15,148 bases of DNA, taken from JAWWBN01 sp033720955. Its GTDB lineage: Bacteria; Acidobacteriota; Thermoanaerobaculia; Multivoradales; JAHEKO01. Below the pieces are notes generated by a model, which saw only the letters and a list, made by a program, of their open reading frames with translations, was not told the DNA's origin and did no database searches. This document shows, in pieces, positions 1 to 7,439 of the stretch. The stretch's first letter is position 1. Each line of letters begins with the position of its first letter. The translations under genes and the position numbers were made by a program. Location of the stretch: assembly GCA_033720955.1 (NCBI GenBank), contig JAWWBN010000073.1, positions 1-15,148 on the forward strand, read 5' to 3'.

Positions 1-818
1 GCCTGGGCCTCGCGGCCCTTCTGCTCGCTCTCCCGCTGCCGGCGCGGGCGCAGCCCGACTCCGCCTACCGCCTCGGGCCGCGGGACGTGATCGCCATCGA
101 GGTGGCCGAGGACCCCTCCCTGGCCACCGAGAGCGAGGTCGCGCCCGACGGCAGGGTGCGGATGCCGATCCTGGGCCCGGTAGACGTCGCGGGCCTGACG
201 GCGGAGGGAGCCGCCCGGCGGATCCAGGGCGTGCTCGAGGAGAGCCTGCTCCAGCGGGCCACCGTCACGGTCGAGATCCGGCAGTACCTGTCGAGTCCGA
301 TCTCGGTGACGGGCGCGGTCGCCAACCCCGGGCCGATCAACAGCTCCGGCCGGATCCCCCTCTCGGCCGCCCTACGCGAGGCGGGCGGCGTCACCGAGTC
401 GCACGGCGGTGAGGTGCGGATCGTCCGCCAGGCGGGCAACGGGCTCTCCGACGAGCTGACCCTGGACCTCGAGCCGATCCTCAACGCCACCGATCCGAGC
501 CTCGACGTCCCGGTCTTCAGCGGCGACCGGATCCTGGTCCCGGTCGCCTCGGACGTGACCGTGCTCTTCATCGGCGAGGTCGGCGCCCCGGGCACGGTGA
601 CCCTGAAGAGCACCGAGCGGGTGACCCTGCTCTACGCCGTCGCCCGGGCCGGAGGGCTGACGGAGCGCGCCTCGCGGAAGATCCGGATCAAGCGGACCGG
701 GCCGGACGGGAAGCAGGTCGAGATGCGGGTGGACTACAAGGCCATCCTGGAGGGGGAGATCCCCGACCCCGAGCTGCGCGACGGCGACCTGATCCTGGTC
801 AAGGAGGCGTTCTTTTGA
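1..818 (+). CDS. Polysaccharide export protein (Wza/GumB-type OPX, Poly_export + SLBB), 5'-partial
   Basis: Periplasmic/outer-membrane export protein that would form the exit channel for EPS or capsule and dock on the Wzc-like protein encoded next. The reading frame is open from base 3, so the true start lies left of the window; the first internal start-like codon (GTG at 87) falls inside the conserved domain and is not the start. Visible residues begin with a hydrophobic signal-peptide core ending in Pro-Ala-Arg-Ala, with no lipobox cysteine in the visible part. A Poly_export domain follows (YRLGPRDVIAIEV), then two SLBB-type repeats (VTGAVANPGPI and FIGEVGAPGTV). The protein ends right after the second repeat (DGDLILVKEAFF), so it has no room for the C-terminal amphipathic helix with which E. 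coli Wza spans the outer membrane; in this it is closer to short GumB-like proteins. The stop overlaps the TTG start of the kinase gene. The family call is secure; the export role is known of the family. Confidence 0.93.
   Translation, partial: LGLAALLLALPLPARAQPDSAYRLGPRDVIAIEVAEDPSLATESEVAPDGRVRMPILGPVDVAGLTAEGAARRIQGVLEESLLQRATVTVEIRQYLSSPISVTGAVANPGPINSSGRIPLSAALREAGGVTESHGGEVRIVRQAGNGLSDELTLDLEPILNATDPSLDVPVFSGDRILVPVASDVTVLFIGEVGAPGTVTLKSTERVTLLYAVARAGGLTERASRKIRIKRTGPDGKQVEMRVDYKAILEGEIPDPELRDGDLILVKEAFF
801..807 (+). promoter_or_regulatory. Strong Shine-Dalgarno (AAGGAGG) fixing a TTG start
   Basis: AAGGAGG lies inside the end of the export gene, 7 bases before TTG at 815-817. That TTG overlaps the TGA of the upstream gene (816-818). 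No ATG or GTG is available in frame before the first transmembrane segment of the kinase, so this ribosome site supports the unusual TTG start and tight coupling of the two genes. Confidence 0.75.
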
Positions 819-3070
819 GCGCCCAGGACTTCTTCGGTTACCAGGAGCCGGCTCCGGAGCGCGCCGAGCCGACCGAGACCGTGGGCAGCTTCGACGTCAG
901 CGAGTACCTCCGGCTGCTGCGCAAGCGCTGGCCGATCATCGCCGCCGTCACCCTGGTGACCACCCTGCTCGGGGCTACGCACTACTACATCACCCCGAAG
1001 CAGTACCGCGCCTCCAGCATCCTCCGTCTCGAGCAGCGCAGCATCCTCGCCACCGGCTCGCAGCCCAACCCGTGGCTCGACGCCTGGGCCTCCCGTTTCT
1101 ACTACCCGACGCAGTACCGGCTGCTGAGGAGCCGCGGCCTGGGCGAGAGGGTGGCGGTGGAGCTGGGTCTCGTCCGCCGCGACGACTACGAGACCGAAGC
1201 GGAGTACGAGGCCGCGCTCGCCGGCGCGGGCGCCTCCCTCTCCGGCCGTCTGAAGGTGGAGCCGATCGCCGGCACCGAGCTGGTCACCCTCTCCTACGTC
1301 GCCAGCGCCCCGGAGGAGGCGGCGCGGGTCGTGAACACCTACGCGGACGTCTTCATCGGCTGGGCGGTGGAGACGCGCACCGAGCGGGTCACCGAGGCGA
1401 CCCAGCTCCTCTCCCGGCAGGTGGCCGCCCTGACCGCGGAGATCGCCGAGCGCGAGACCCAGCTCCAGACGCGCGGCCAGGACCTGGGCGTGGTGGTGGG
1501 CCTGGACTCCGACGAGCCCCCCTCCACTCTGACCCAGAGCCAGCTCGCCACTCTCAACGAGGCCTACTCCGGGGCCATCGCCGACCGGCTGGAGCGAGCG
1601 GCCCGGTACCAGGAGCTGCGCCGCACCCCGGACACCCAGCTCGCGGAGCTGCGCTCGACCACGCTGGTGGACGAGCTCCGCGGCGAGGTGCGGGAGCTCG
1701 AGACGCGCTACCAGCAGCAGCTCGAGGTCTACAAGCCGGAGTGGCCGGCCATGGTGGAGCTCGCCGAGGAGATCGAGGCGGCGCGGGCCGCCCTCGACCG
1801 GGTCATCGGCGACGAGGCGCAGAAGATCCGGCAGGTGGCGTCGAACGAGCTCCAGGCCGCCACGCGGCGCGAAGAGGGGCTGCTGCGGCAGATCCAGGAT
1901 CTCAAGTCGGAGGCGATCAGCCAGACCAGCGCCGCTTCGGAGTACCAGGGAGTCCGGACGGAGCTGTCGATCCGCCGCGACCTCCTGAACCGGCTCATGC
2001 GCGAGCTCTCGGATGCCGGCTTCTCGGCCGGGCTGTCGTCCAGCGGGCGCTCGAACATCCAGATCGTGGACCGTGCCCTGGTGCCCGGCTCCGCCTTCCG
2101 GCCGTCGCTGCGCCAGGACCTGACCGCCGGTCTGAGCGCCGGGATCGTGCTCGGCGTCGGCCTGGTGCTGCTGGTCCACTTCCTGGACCGCACCGTGAAG
2201 AGCGCCGAGCAGCTCGAGCGGCTGCTGCGGCTCCCCGTGCTCGCGGTGATCCCCTCGCTGCGCGGCGACCGGAGCTACGAGAGGTACGGCGGCTACGGCT
2301 ACGCCTACCGGAAGAAACCGAGCAAGGGCCGCTCGAAGAAAAGCGACGAGCCGCTGCAGATCGAGCTCCTCCCCGCGGTCAAGCCCACCCTGGCGATCTC
2401 GGAGGCCTACCGCTCGCTGCGCACCGCCCTGCTGCTCTCCAGCGCCGAGGAGCTCAAGGTGCTCACCGTGACCTCGGCGACCGCCGGCGAGGGCAAGACC
2501 GCCACCAGCGCCAACCTGGGCGTGGTGATGGCGCAGCTCGGGATGAGGGTGCTGCTGGTGGACGCCGACCTGCGTCGCTCGCGTCAGCACAAGGTCTTCG
2601 AGATCTCGAACCGGCTCGGGCTGGTGAACCTGCTCACCGGGACCGCCCAGCCCGAGGAGGTCGGCCAGGCGACCTCCATCCCCAACCTCTTCGTCGCCAC
2701 CGCCGGGCCCACTCCGCCGAACCCGTCGGAGCTCCTGACCTCCGACCGGATGGCGGAGTTTCTCGACTGGGCGCGCTCGCACTACGACATCGTCATCCTG
2801 GACACGCCGCCCGTCCTGGCGGTGACCGACGCCATCCTCGCCGGCTCGCTGAGCGACGGCGTGCTGCTCTGCTTCCGCGCCGCCAAGGCGATTCGGCAGG
2901 ACGTCCGCACCTGCGGCAACCGACTGCGCCGTGCCGACGTCCACATCTTCGGGGCGATCCTGAACCACTTCGAGCCGGTCCGGGGCAGCTCGTACGGACG
3001 TCAGTACGAGTACTACCGGAGCTACGAGCAGACGCCCGCCCCGGACAGCGCCGCCGACTCCGCCGCCTGA
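815..3070 (+). CDS. Wzc/EpsB-like polysaccharide co-polymerase with BY-type tyrosine kinase domain
   Basis: Inner-membrane protein of 751 residues that sets chain length and couples polymerisation to export; the cytoplasmic end is a bacterial tyrosine autokinase. Order of parts: short cytoplasmic N-terminus; TM1 about 39-58; Wzz-type periplasmic region with a long coiled coil about 183-415; the GNVR-like region with a proline-rich end (VPGSAFRPS); TM2 about 438-457; tyrosine-rich basic linker 487-510; kinase domain. Kinase motifs are complete: Walker A SATAGEGKT (554-562, K561), Walker A' VDADLRRS (D583, D585) and Walker B VILDTPP (D663). The C-terminal tyrosine cluster expected for autophosphorylation is at Y727, Y731, Y733, Y734 and Y737. 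Kinase and co-polymerase are fused in one chain, as in proteobacterial Wzc, and not split as in Gram-positive CapA/CapB. The start is TTG, backed by AAGGAGG. The phosphatase gene follows after 5 bases. Confidence 0.95.
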   Translation: MSAQDFFGYQEPAPERAEPTETVGSFDVSEYLRLLRKRWPIIAAVTLVTTLLGATHYYITPKQYRASSILRLEQRSILATGSQPNPWLDAWASRFYYPTQYRLLRSRGLGERVAVELGLVRRDDYETEAEYEAALAGAGASLSGRLKVEPIAGTELVTLSYVASAPEEAARVVNTYADVFIGWAVETRTERVTEATQLLSRQVAALTAEIAERETQLQTRGQDLGVVVGLDSDEPPSTLTQSQLATLNEAYSGAIADRLERAARYQELRRTPDTQLAELRSTTLVDELRGEVRELETRYQQQLEVYKPEWPAMVELAEEIEAARAALDRVIGDEAQKIRQVASNELQAATRREEGLLRQIQDLKSEAISQTSAASEYQGVRTELSIRRDLLNRLMRELSDAGFSAGLSSSGRSNIQIVDRALVPGSAFRPSLRQDLTAGLSAGIVLGVGLVLLVHFLDRTVKSAEQLERLLRLPVLAVIPSLRGDRSYERYGGYGYAYRKKPSKGRSKKSDEPLQIELLPAVKPTLAISEAYRSLRTALLLSSAEELKVLTVTSATAGEGKTATSANLGVVMAQLGMRVLLVDADLRRSRQHKVFEISNRLGLVNLLTGTAQPEEVGQATSIPNLFVATAGPTPPNPSELLTSDRMAEFLDWARSHYDIVILDTPPVLAVTDAILAGSLSDGVLLCFRAAKAIRQDVRTCGNRLRRADVHIFGAILNHFEPVRGSSYGRQYEYYRSYEQTPAPDSAADSAA

Positions 3071-3075
3071 GCGGG

Positions 3076-3813
3076 ATGATCGACATCCACGGGCACTACC
3101 TCCCCGGGATCGACGACGGCGCCGAGAGCCTGCAGACGGCGGTGGCGATGTGCCGGCTGGCCGCCGAGGACGGCTGCGAGGCGGTCATCGCCACACCCCA
3201 CCAGCGCCACGCCGTCTGGGACAACCGGGATCCGGAGGGGCTCGAGATGCTGCGCCGGCGGCTCCAGGAGGCGGTCGGCGAGCGGCCCGAGGTCCATCTG
3301 GGGGCCGAGATCCGCATCGGCTCCGGTCTCCTGGACGACCTCGACCGCCCCGACCGCGGCCGGCTGACCCCGCTGGCAGGCTCCCGCCATCTGCTGTTGG
3401 AGTACGGGCGCGGCGAGCGTCCCCGGGGCTGCGAGGATCTCGTCCACGAGCTGACCGTGGCCGGCTGGCGGCCGATCCTGGCCCACCCGGAGCTGATCCG
3501 CTTCCTCGCCGAGGATCTCGACCTGATGGAACGGCTCGCCGAGGCGGGCGCCCTCTTCCAGGTCACCGCGGCCTCCCTCACCGGCGATTTCGGCGGCCTC
3601 TTCCGCCGCAAGGCGTGGCAGATCGTCGAGCGGGGGCTCTGCCACTTCGTCGCCAGCGACGCGCACGGGGAGGAGTGGCGTCCCCCGGGGCTGGCGCGGG
3701 CGCGGTCCCTCATCGCCCGGCGGCTCGGCGAGGAGACCGCGCGTCGGCTGACCGACGAGAATGCCCGCGGCATCCTGCGCCAGGGGTACGTCGTCCCCTC
3801 CGGCCTGCGCTAG
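3076..3813 (+). CDS. PHP-family protein-tyrosine phosphatase (CpsB/CapC/YwqE-like)
   Basis: Metal-dependent phosphatase of 245 residues predicted to remove phosphate from the tyrosine cluster of the kinase encoded just upstream. PHP metal-ligand motifs are all present: DIHGHYLPGIDDG (H5, H7, with D13/D14), ATPHQRH (H42), GAEI (E78), LAHPE (H137) and SDAH (D195, H197). Length and motif order fit CpsB/YwqE. The ATG at 3076 sits 5 bases after the kinase stop; a much longer open frame running in from inside the kinase gene is coincidental, because recognisable PHP sequence begins exactly at this ATG. Only a weak GAGCGGG precedes the start, so coupling to the kinase is likely. Pairing a PHP phosphatase, best known from Gram-positive capsule loci, with a one-chain Wzc-type kinase differs from the classic E. 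coli Wzb/Wzc pair. Confidence 0.92.
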   Translation: MIDIHGHYLPGIDDGAESLQTAVAMCRLAAEDGCEAVIATPHQRHAVWDNRDPEGLEMLRRRLQEAVGERPEVHLGAEIRIGSGLLDDLDRPDRGRLTPLAGSRHLLLEYGRGERPRGCEDLVHELTVAGWRPILAHPELIRFLAEDLDLMERLAEAGALFQVTAASLTGDFGGLFRRKAWQIVERGLCHFVASDAHGEEWRPPGLARARSLIARRLGEETARRLTDENARGILRQGYVVPSGLR

Positions 3814-3816
3814 GAT
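3811..3816 (+). promoter_or_regulatory. Possible -10 element (TAGGAT) placed for a leaderless start
   Basis: TAGGAT matches TATAAT at four of six positions and lies six bases before the ATG at 3823. That is the spacing seen for leaderless transcripts in some bacteria. It includes the TAG stop of the phosphatase gene. No good -35 is seen 16-18 bases upstream (the bases there are GC-rich), and no Shine-Dalgarno precedes this ATG. The match may be chance. Confidence 0.25.
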
Positions 3817-3822
3817 CGTCGG

Positions 3823-5178
3823 ATGCCTGGCCGCTCCGCCCGCGCGCTTCTCTGCGTCGCCGTCCTCCTGGCGGGGGCCGGGGGGGCGGCCGCCGCGACC
3901 GATCCCTTCTACGAGCGGCTCCTGGAAGAGGGCAGCCGCCGCCTGGAGGCGGACCCGGCCGGCGCGGCGCGGCTGCTGCGGATCGCGGCCTTCGGTCTGC
4001 TCGAGGACCCGCCGCGGTTGGCGACGGCCCTGGTGCGTCTGTCGATCGCCCAGAGCCGCGCCCGTGACGGCGACAGCTTCCGCTCCACCTTCGAGCGGCT
4101 GCTCGAGCTGGAGGACCGCTTCGGCGTCCTGAGCGGCCCCGGCCTGAGCCCGGCCGACCGGGCGGCGTTCGAGAGGGCGGTCCCCATCCACGTCCCGGAG
4201 GAGAGGCTCCTGGCCTCTCCCCTCTTCGTCGACCTGGCCGAGCGCCGGATCGAGCTGCGGCTGTCGCAGTTGCCGCCCCGGCAGCAGCGCCGGGAGCTGG
4301 AGGCGAGGGCGGCAGAGCGGCCGGGGGACGTGGGCCGCTTGATGGCGCTGGCCCGCTTCGAGACGCGCCAGGGCCGCGAGGGCCGGGCGCTCGAGTGGCT
4401 CGACCGGACGCTCGCCACCGACCCCGAGCACGAGCCGGCCCGCTGTCTGCGCGGCCGCCTCGCGGCGGACCGCAACGACTGCCAGCGCGCCGCCGCCGAC
4501 CTCGACCGCTGCTCGAGCGTCGCCGACAACCCGGGTCTGGCGGCCTCCAGCCTCCGCTGCCTGGTGCGCGAGAAGCGCTGGCCCGAGGCCAGCGGGCTGC
4601 TGGGCTCGCTCGACCCCGCCCTCCGGGCCACGCCGGAGATCGCCCGGCTGGCGGCTCGTGTCCCGGCGCCGCAGCCGGAGCAGCCCTTCGCCGCGCCGGG
4701 GACGGAGGAGGCGCCGGGCCCGTCCGCCGGAGAGCCGGCGGCGTCGCACGTCTCGCCCGAGCCGGCCCCGGCGGAAACCGCTCCCCAGGCGCCGCCGGGC
4801 CCCACCCTCGAAGAGCGGCTGGCGGTCGTGCGCGGCCAGATCGAAGCGGCCCGCTCCCGCGATGCGCTTTCGGCCGCCCTCGACGACGCGACCCGGCTCG
4901 CCGACGACAACCCCGACAGTCGGGAGGCGCAGATCACGGCCGGAGAGGCCGCGTACCGGCTGTCGCGCTGGGAGACGGCCGTCCGGTACTTCGACCGCGC
5001 GGGGCCGCGGTCCGGCGACCGGCCGCTGGTGGTCTTCTACTACTCGGTGGCTCTCTACGAGTCGGGCCGCACCGAAGAGGCGGCCGGCGCCCTGCGCAGC
5101 GTGCTGCCTCGACTCGCGCGCACCGACTTCGTGCAGGCCTACGTCGACCGGATCCTGGCCTCCGGCGGCCCCTCCTGA
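3823..5178 (+). CDS. Secreted TPR-like helical-repeat protein, function unknown
   Basis: A 451-residue protein with a clear signal peptide (about 1-25, ending GAAAA before TDPFY), so probably periplasmic or envelope-bound. Mature residues 26-280 look all-helical, with TPR-like spacing of Ala, Leu and Arg; the segments around 171-230 (RFETRQGREGRALEWLDRTL and following) fit two TPR units. A Pro/Ala/Glu-rich linker spans about 281-327. A second TPR-like block fills 328-451, with GEAAYRLSRWETAVRYFDRA and YYSVALYESGRTEEAAGALR each resembling one repeat. I do not recognise a named family. Its place directly behind the kinase/phosphatase pair suggests a scaffold for the export machine, by analogy with TPR proteins of alginate and cellulose secretion (AlgK, BcsC); that is inference. 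The start is the first ATG, 9 bases after the previous stop, and gives a full signal peptide. Confidence 0.8.
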   Translation: MPGRSARALLCVAVLLAGAGGAAAATDPFYERLLEEGSRRLEADPAGAARLLRIAAFGLLEDPPRLATALVRLSIAQSRARDGDSFRSTFERLLELEDRFGVLSGPGLSPADRAAFERAVPIHVPEERLLASPLFVDLAERRIELRLSQLPPRQQRRELEARAAERPGDVGRLMALARFETRQGREGRALEWLDRTLATDPEHEPARCLRGRLAADRNDCQRAAADLDRCSSVADNPGLAASSLRCLVREKRWPEASGLLGSLDPALRATPEIARLAARVPAPQPEQPFAAPGTEEAPGPSAGEPAASHVSPEPAPAETAPQAPPGPTLEERLAVVRGQIEAARSRDALSAALDDATRLADDNPDSREAQITAGEAAYRLSRWETAVRYFDRAGPRSGDRPLVVFYYSVALYESGRTEEAAGALRSVLPRLARTDFVQAYVDRILASGGPS

Positions 5179-5215
5179 GCGCCCCGAGAGCCCTCCCGGC
5201 CCGGGCGGCGGCAGA

Positions 5216-5244
5216 TTGACGTCGGAGACGCGACAGCGTAGGCT
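5216..5244 (+). promoter_or_regulatory. Candidate sigma70-type promoter for the 5269 gene
   Basis: TTGACG (5216-5221) and TAGGCT (5239-5244) are separated by exactly 17 bases. The -35 matches five of six consensus bases; the -10 keeps the key T1, A2 and T6. A start point near 5251 would leave a leader of about 18 bases holding the GGGGGGAAG ribosome site before ATG 5269. It lies in the 90-base gap between the TPR gene and the next gene, where no terminator hairpin with a T run is seen. Confidence 0.5.
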
Positions 5245-5268
5245 AGAGCGGTCCTGGGGGGAAGTGCG

Positions 5269-6015
5269 ATGAGAACTGCGGGGATTTTCACCATTCTGAC
5301 CCTGTGCGCCACTCTGGCCGCCGCGGCCGACGAGCCGCAGGTGACCGAGCTCGAGTGCCTGCCCAACGAGCACAATCAGATCCTCACCGCCACCGTCTCC
5401 GGTCTCGGCGGCGGAGACATGGTCCGGGTCTACTTCCGGCGGGTCAACCCCTCGGGGGCGTTCTACTTCCTCGACATGCAGCCGAGCGGCGGAAACGAGT
5501 ACTGGGCCGTTCTTCCGCGACCCGAGGAGCGCGAGCAGCAGGACCTGACCGACGAGTGGTGGGAGGTGCTGGAGGACCGCGACTGGGTGGCCGAGCGCGA
5601 CCGCGACGAGATCGAGGACTACTTCGACGAGCAGGAGTACGAGCTCGCGGAGTACTTCGTGGCGGTGGTGGACGCCGCCGGCGAGCGGGTGGCGCGCTCC
5701 GACGACTTCGTGGTCGAGGTCGTGGACGAGGACGACTGCGAGGTGGAGCTGGATCCGATCGAGACCGGCTACTCGCGCAACCTCACCGTCGGCGAGACGG
5801 TCCAGGCCCAGGTGGGCGAGGCGGTCTTCCACTGGCTCTGCGACGGCATCGTCACCCGGCTCGGCGCCAGCGGCATTCTGCGCGCGGACGACTTCTGCCG
5901 CGCCTGCGCCGTCGCCTGGTTCCCGGTGGCGACCACCGCCGGGGCCCTGACGACCGGGACCACGATCCACTTCCGGGAGCCTCGCCGGGCCTCGGACGTG
6001 GAGCCGCCCAACTGA
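5269..6015 (+). CDS. Secreted acidic protein with conserved-looking cysteines, function unknown
   Basis: A 248-residue protein that I cannot assign to a named family. Residues 1-19 form a signal peptide (hydrophobic core GIFTILTLCATLAAA). The mature part alternates beta-like stretches (VRVYFRRVNPSGAFYFLDM, YFVAVVDAAGERVARSDDF) with a very acidic, Trp-rich stretch at about 83-127. The strand pattern suggests an Ig-like fold interrupted by a charged helix; this is inference. Mature cysteines are C30, C157, C191, C210 and C213, the last two as CRAC, so disulfides or metal binding are possible. The ATG is preceded by GGGGGGAAG at good spacing and by its own candidate promoter, so it may be expressed apart from the upstream genes. 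Together with the TPR protein it separates the export genes from the sugar genes, which suggests an envelope role in the same process. Confidence 0.75.
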   Translation: MRTAGIFTILTLCATLAAAADEPQVTELECLPNEHNQILTATVSGLGGGDMVRVYFRRVNPSGAFYFLDMQPSGGNEYWAVLPRPEEREQQDLTDEWWEVLEDRDWVAERDRDEIEDYFDEQEYELAEYFVAVVDAAGERVARSDDFVVEVVDEDDCEVELDPIETGYSRNLTVGETVQAQVGEAVFHWLCDGIVTRLGASGILRADDFCRACAVAWFPVATTAGALTTGTTIHFREPRRASDVEPPN

Positions 6016-6076
6016 GACCCGCGGCGCCCCGCGCAGGTGCACCCGGCGCCACCGGACGCCGGCACTCCTGACCCCC

Positions 6077-7417
6077 ATGTCCACCCTCGAGAGCGAGACC
6101 GCGGCGCGGCTGCGGGCGGCGATCGACGACCGCACGGCCCGCGTCGGGGTCATCGGTCTCGGGTACGTCGGGCTGCCGCTGGCGCTGACCTTCGTGGAGG
6201 GGGGCTTCCGGGTCATCGGCTTCGACGTGGACGAAGCCAAGGTCGAGGTCCTGGGCCGCGGCGAGAGCTACATCCGCCACATCTCCGCCGACCGCTGCCG
6301 GCTGGCGGTGGAGCGCGGCGGCCTCGAGGCGACGTCCGACTTCGGGCGTCTGGGTGACGCCGACGCCCTGCTGATCTGCGTACCGACGCCGTTGACCGAG
6401 AACCGCGAGCCGGAGATGCGTTTCGTGGTGCAGACCGCCGAGCAGATCCGCGACCGCCTGCGGCCCGGCCAGCTCGTCGTGCTCGAGTCCACGACCTACC
6501 CCGGCACCACCCGCGAGCTCCTCCGGGGCATCCTCGAGCAGAGCGGGCTCGTCTGCGGCCGCGACTTCTTCCTCGCCTACTCGCCCGAGCGGGAGGACCC
6601 GGGGAACGCGGCCCACTCCACCGCCACCATCCCCAAGGTCGTGGGCGGCGTCGGCGCCGAGGCGCGGGACCTGGCGGACGCCCTCTACCGGGCCGTGGTG
6701 GTGACCACGGTGCCGGTGAGCGACGCCGACGTCGCCGAGGCCGTCAAGCTCACGGAGAACATCTTCCGCGCCGTCAACATCGCCCTGGTCAACGAGCTCA
6801 AGCTCGTCTACGACCGGCTGGGAATCGACGTCTGGGAGGTGCTGGCGGCGGCCGAGACCAAGCCGTTCGGCTTCCACCGCTTCGACCCCGGTCCCGGATG
6901 GGGCGGCCACTGCATCCCCATCGACCCCTTCTACCTGGCGTGGAAGGCGCGGCAGGTGGACCAGACGCCCCGCTTCATCGAGCTGGCGGGCGAGGTCAAC
7001 CGGCAGATGCCCGCCTGGGTCGTGGAGAAGCTGCGGGGCGCCCTGGCGGAGCGCGGCGTCGATTCGCTCTCCGGCCGCCGGGTGCTGCTGCTGGGGCTGG
7101 CCTACAAGCGGGACGTGGCCGACCCGCGCGAGAGCCCCGCCTTCGAGGTGGCGAGCCTGCTGCTCGAGGCCGGCGCCGAGGTGGCGTACCACGACCCCCA
7201 CATCCCGGTGGCGCCGCCGATGCGGACCTGGCGCGACCTGCCGCCGCTGCGCTCGCAGCCCCTGACCGCCGAGCTCCTGCGCTCCCAGGACGCGGTGGTG
7301 ATCGTCACGGACCACCGAGACGTCGAGTACGAGCTGGTGCTGGCCAACGCGCCCCTGGTGGTGGACACCCGGGGGGTGTACAGCGGCCGCGAGGCGCCCA
7401 ACCTGGTGCGGGCCTGA
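6077..7417 (+). CDS. Nucleotide-sugar 6-dehydrogenase (UDP-GlcNAc/UDP-Glc dehydrogenase, WbpA/TviB-like)
   Basis: Cytoplasmic NAD-dependent enzyme of 446 residues that oxidises C6 of a UDP-sugar twice to give a UDP-uronic acid. All three family parts are visible: the N-terminal Rossmann fold with GLGYVG (27-32), the central domain with YSPEREDPGN and the catalytic-type lysine K224 (EAVKLTEN), and the active-site cysteine C279 in GWGGHCIPIDPFYL. The C-terminal domain carries GLAYKRDVADPRESP. The GGHCIPIDPFYL form and EREDPGN favour the WbpA/VipA/TviB branch (UDP-GlcNAc or related substrate) over E. coli WecC (UDP-ManNAc) or UDP-glucose-specific Ugd; substrate assignment from motifs is tentative. 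A UDP-GlcNAc 2-epimerase gene at 12770 makes UDP-N-acetylhexosaminuronic acids a likely product. The start ATG lacks a clear ribosome site; the next in-frame starts would cut into the Rossmann fold. Confidence 0.93.
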   Translation: MSTLESETAARLRAAIDDRTARVGVIGLGYVGLPLALTFVEGGFRVIGFDVDEAKVEVLGRGESYIRHISADRCRLAVERGGLEATSDFGRLGDADALLICVPTPLTENREPEMRFVVQTAEQIRDRLRPGQLVVLESTTYPGTTRELLRGILEQSGLVCGRDFFLAYSPEREDPGNAAHSTATIPKVVGGVGAEARDLADALYRAVVVTTVPVSDADVAEAVKLTENIFRAVNIALVNELKLVYDRLGIDVWEVLAAAETKPFGFHRFDPGPGWGGHCIPIDPFYLAWKARQVDQTPRFIELAGEVNRQMPAWVVEKLRGALAERGVDSLSGRRVLLLGLAYKRDVADPRESPAFEVASLLLEAGAEVAYHDPHIPVAPPMRTWRDLPPLRSQPLTAELLRSQDAVVIVTDHRDVEYELVLANAPLVVDTRGVYSGREAPNLVRA

Positions 7418-7439
7418 GGGGGCGGTAGAGGTCCCGGCC

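Noticed and set aside
87..89. GTG at 87 as the start of the export protein.
   Set aside because: It falls inside the conserved Poly_export domain; the frame is open to the left edge and encodes a signal-peptide core.
1072..3075. A very long open frame upstream of, and in frame with, the PHP phosphatase gene, as if it were an N-terminal extension.
   Set aside because: It is Arg/Pro/Gly-rich out-of-frame translation of the kinase gene, which has complete motifs in its own frame; phosphatase homology begins only at ATG 3076.
6043..6062. Hairpin CCGGCG / 8-base loop / CGCCGG before the dehydrogenase gene as a terminator.
   Set aside because: Only six base pairs and no T run after it; such GC stems arise by chance in this composition.
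3022..6240. A minus-strand open frame of over 1000 codons, and several others of 300-750 codons on the minus strand.
   Set aside because: All lie opposite recognised + strand genes, have low-complexity Arg/Gly/Ala/Pro translations and show no family motifs; long antisense frames are expected at this GC content.
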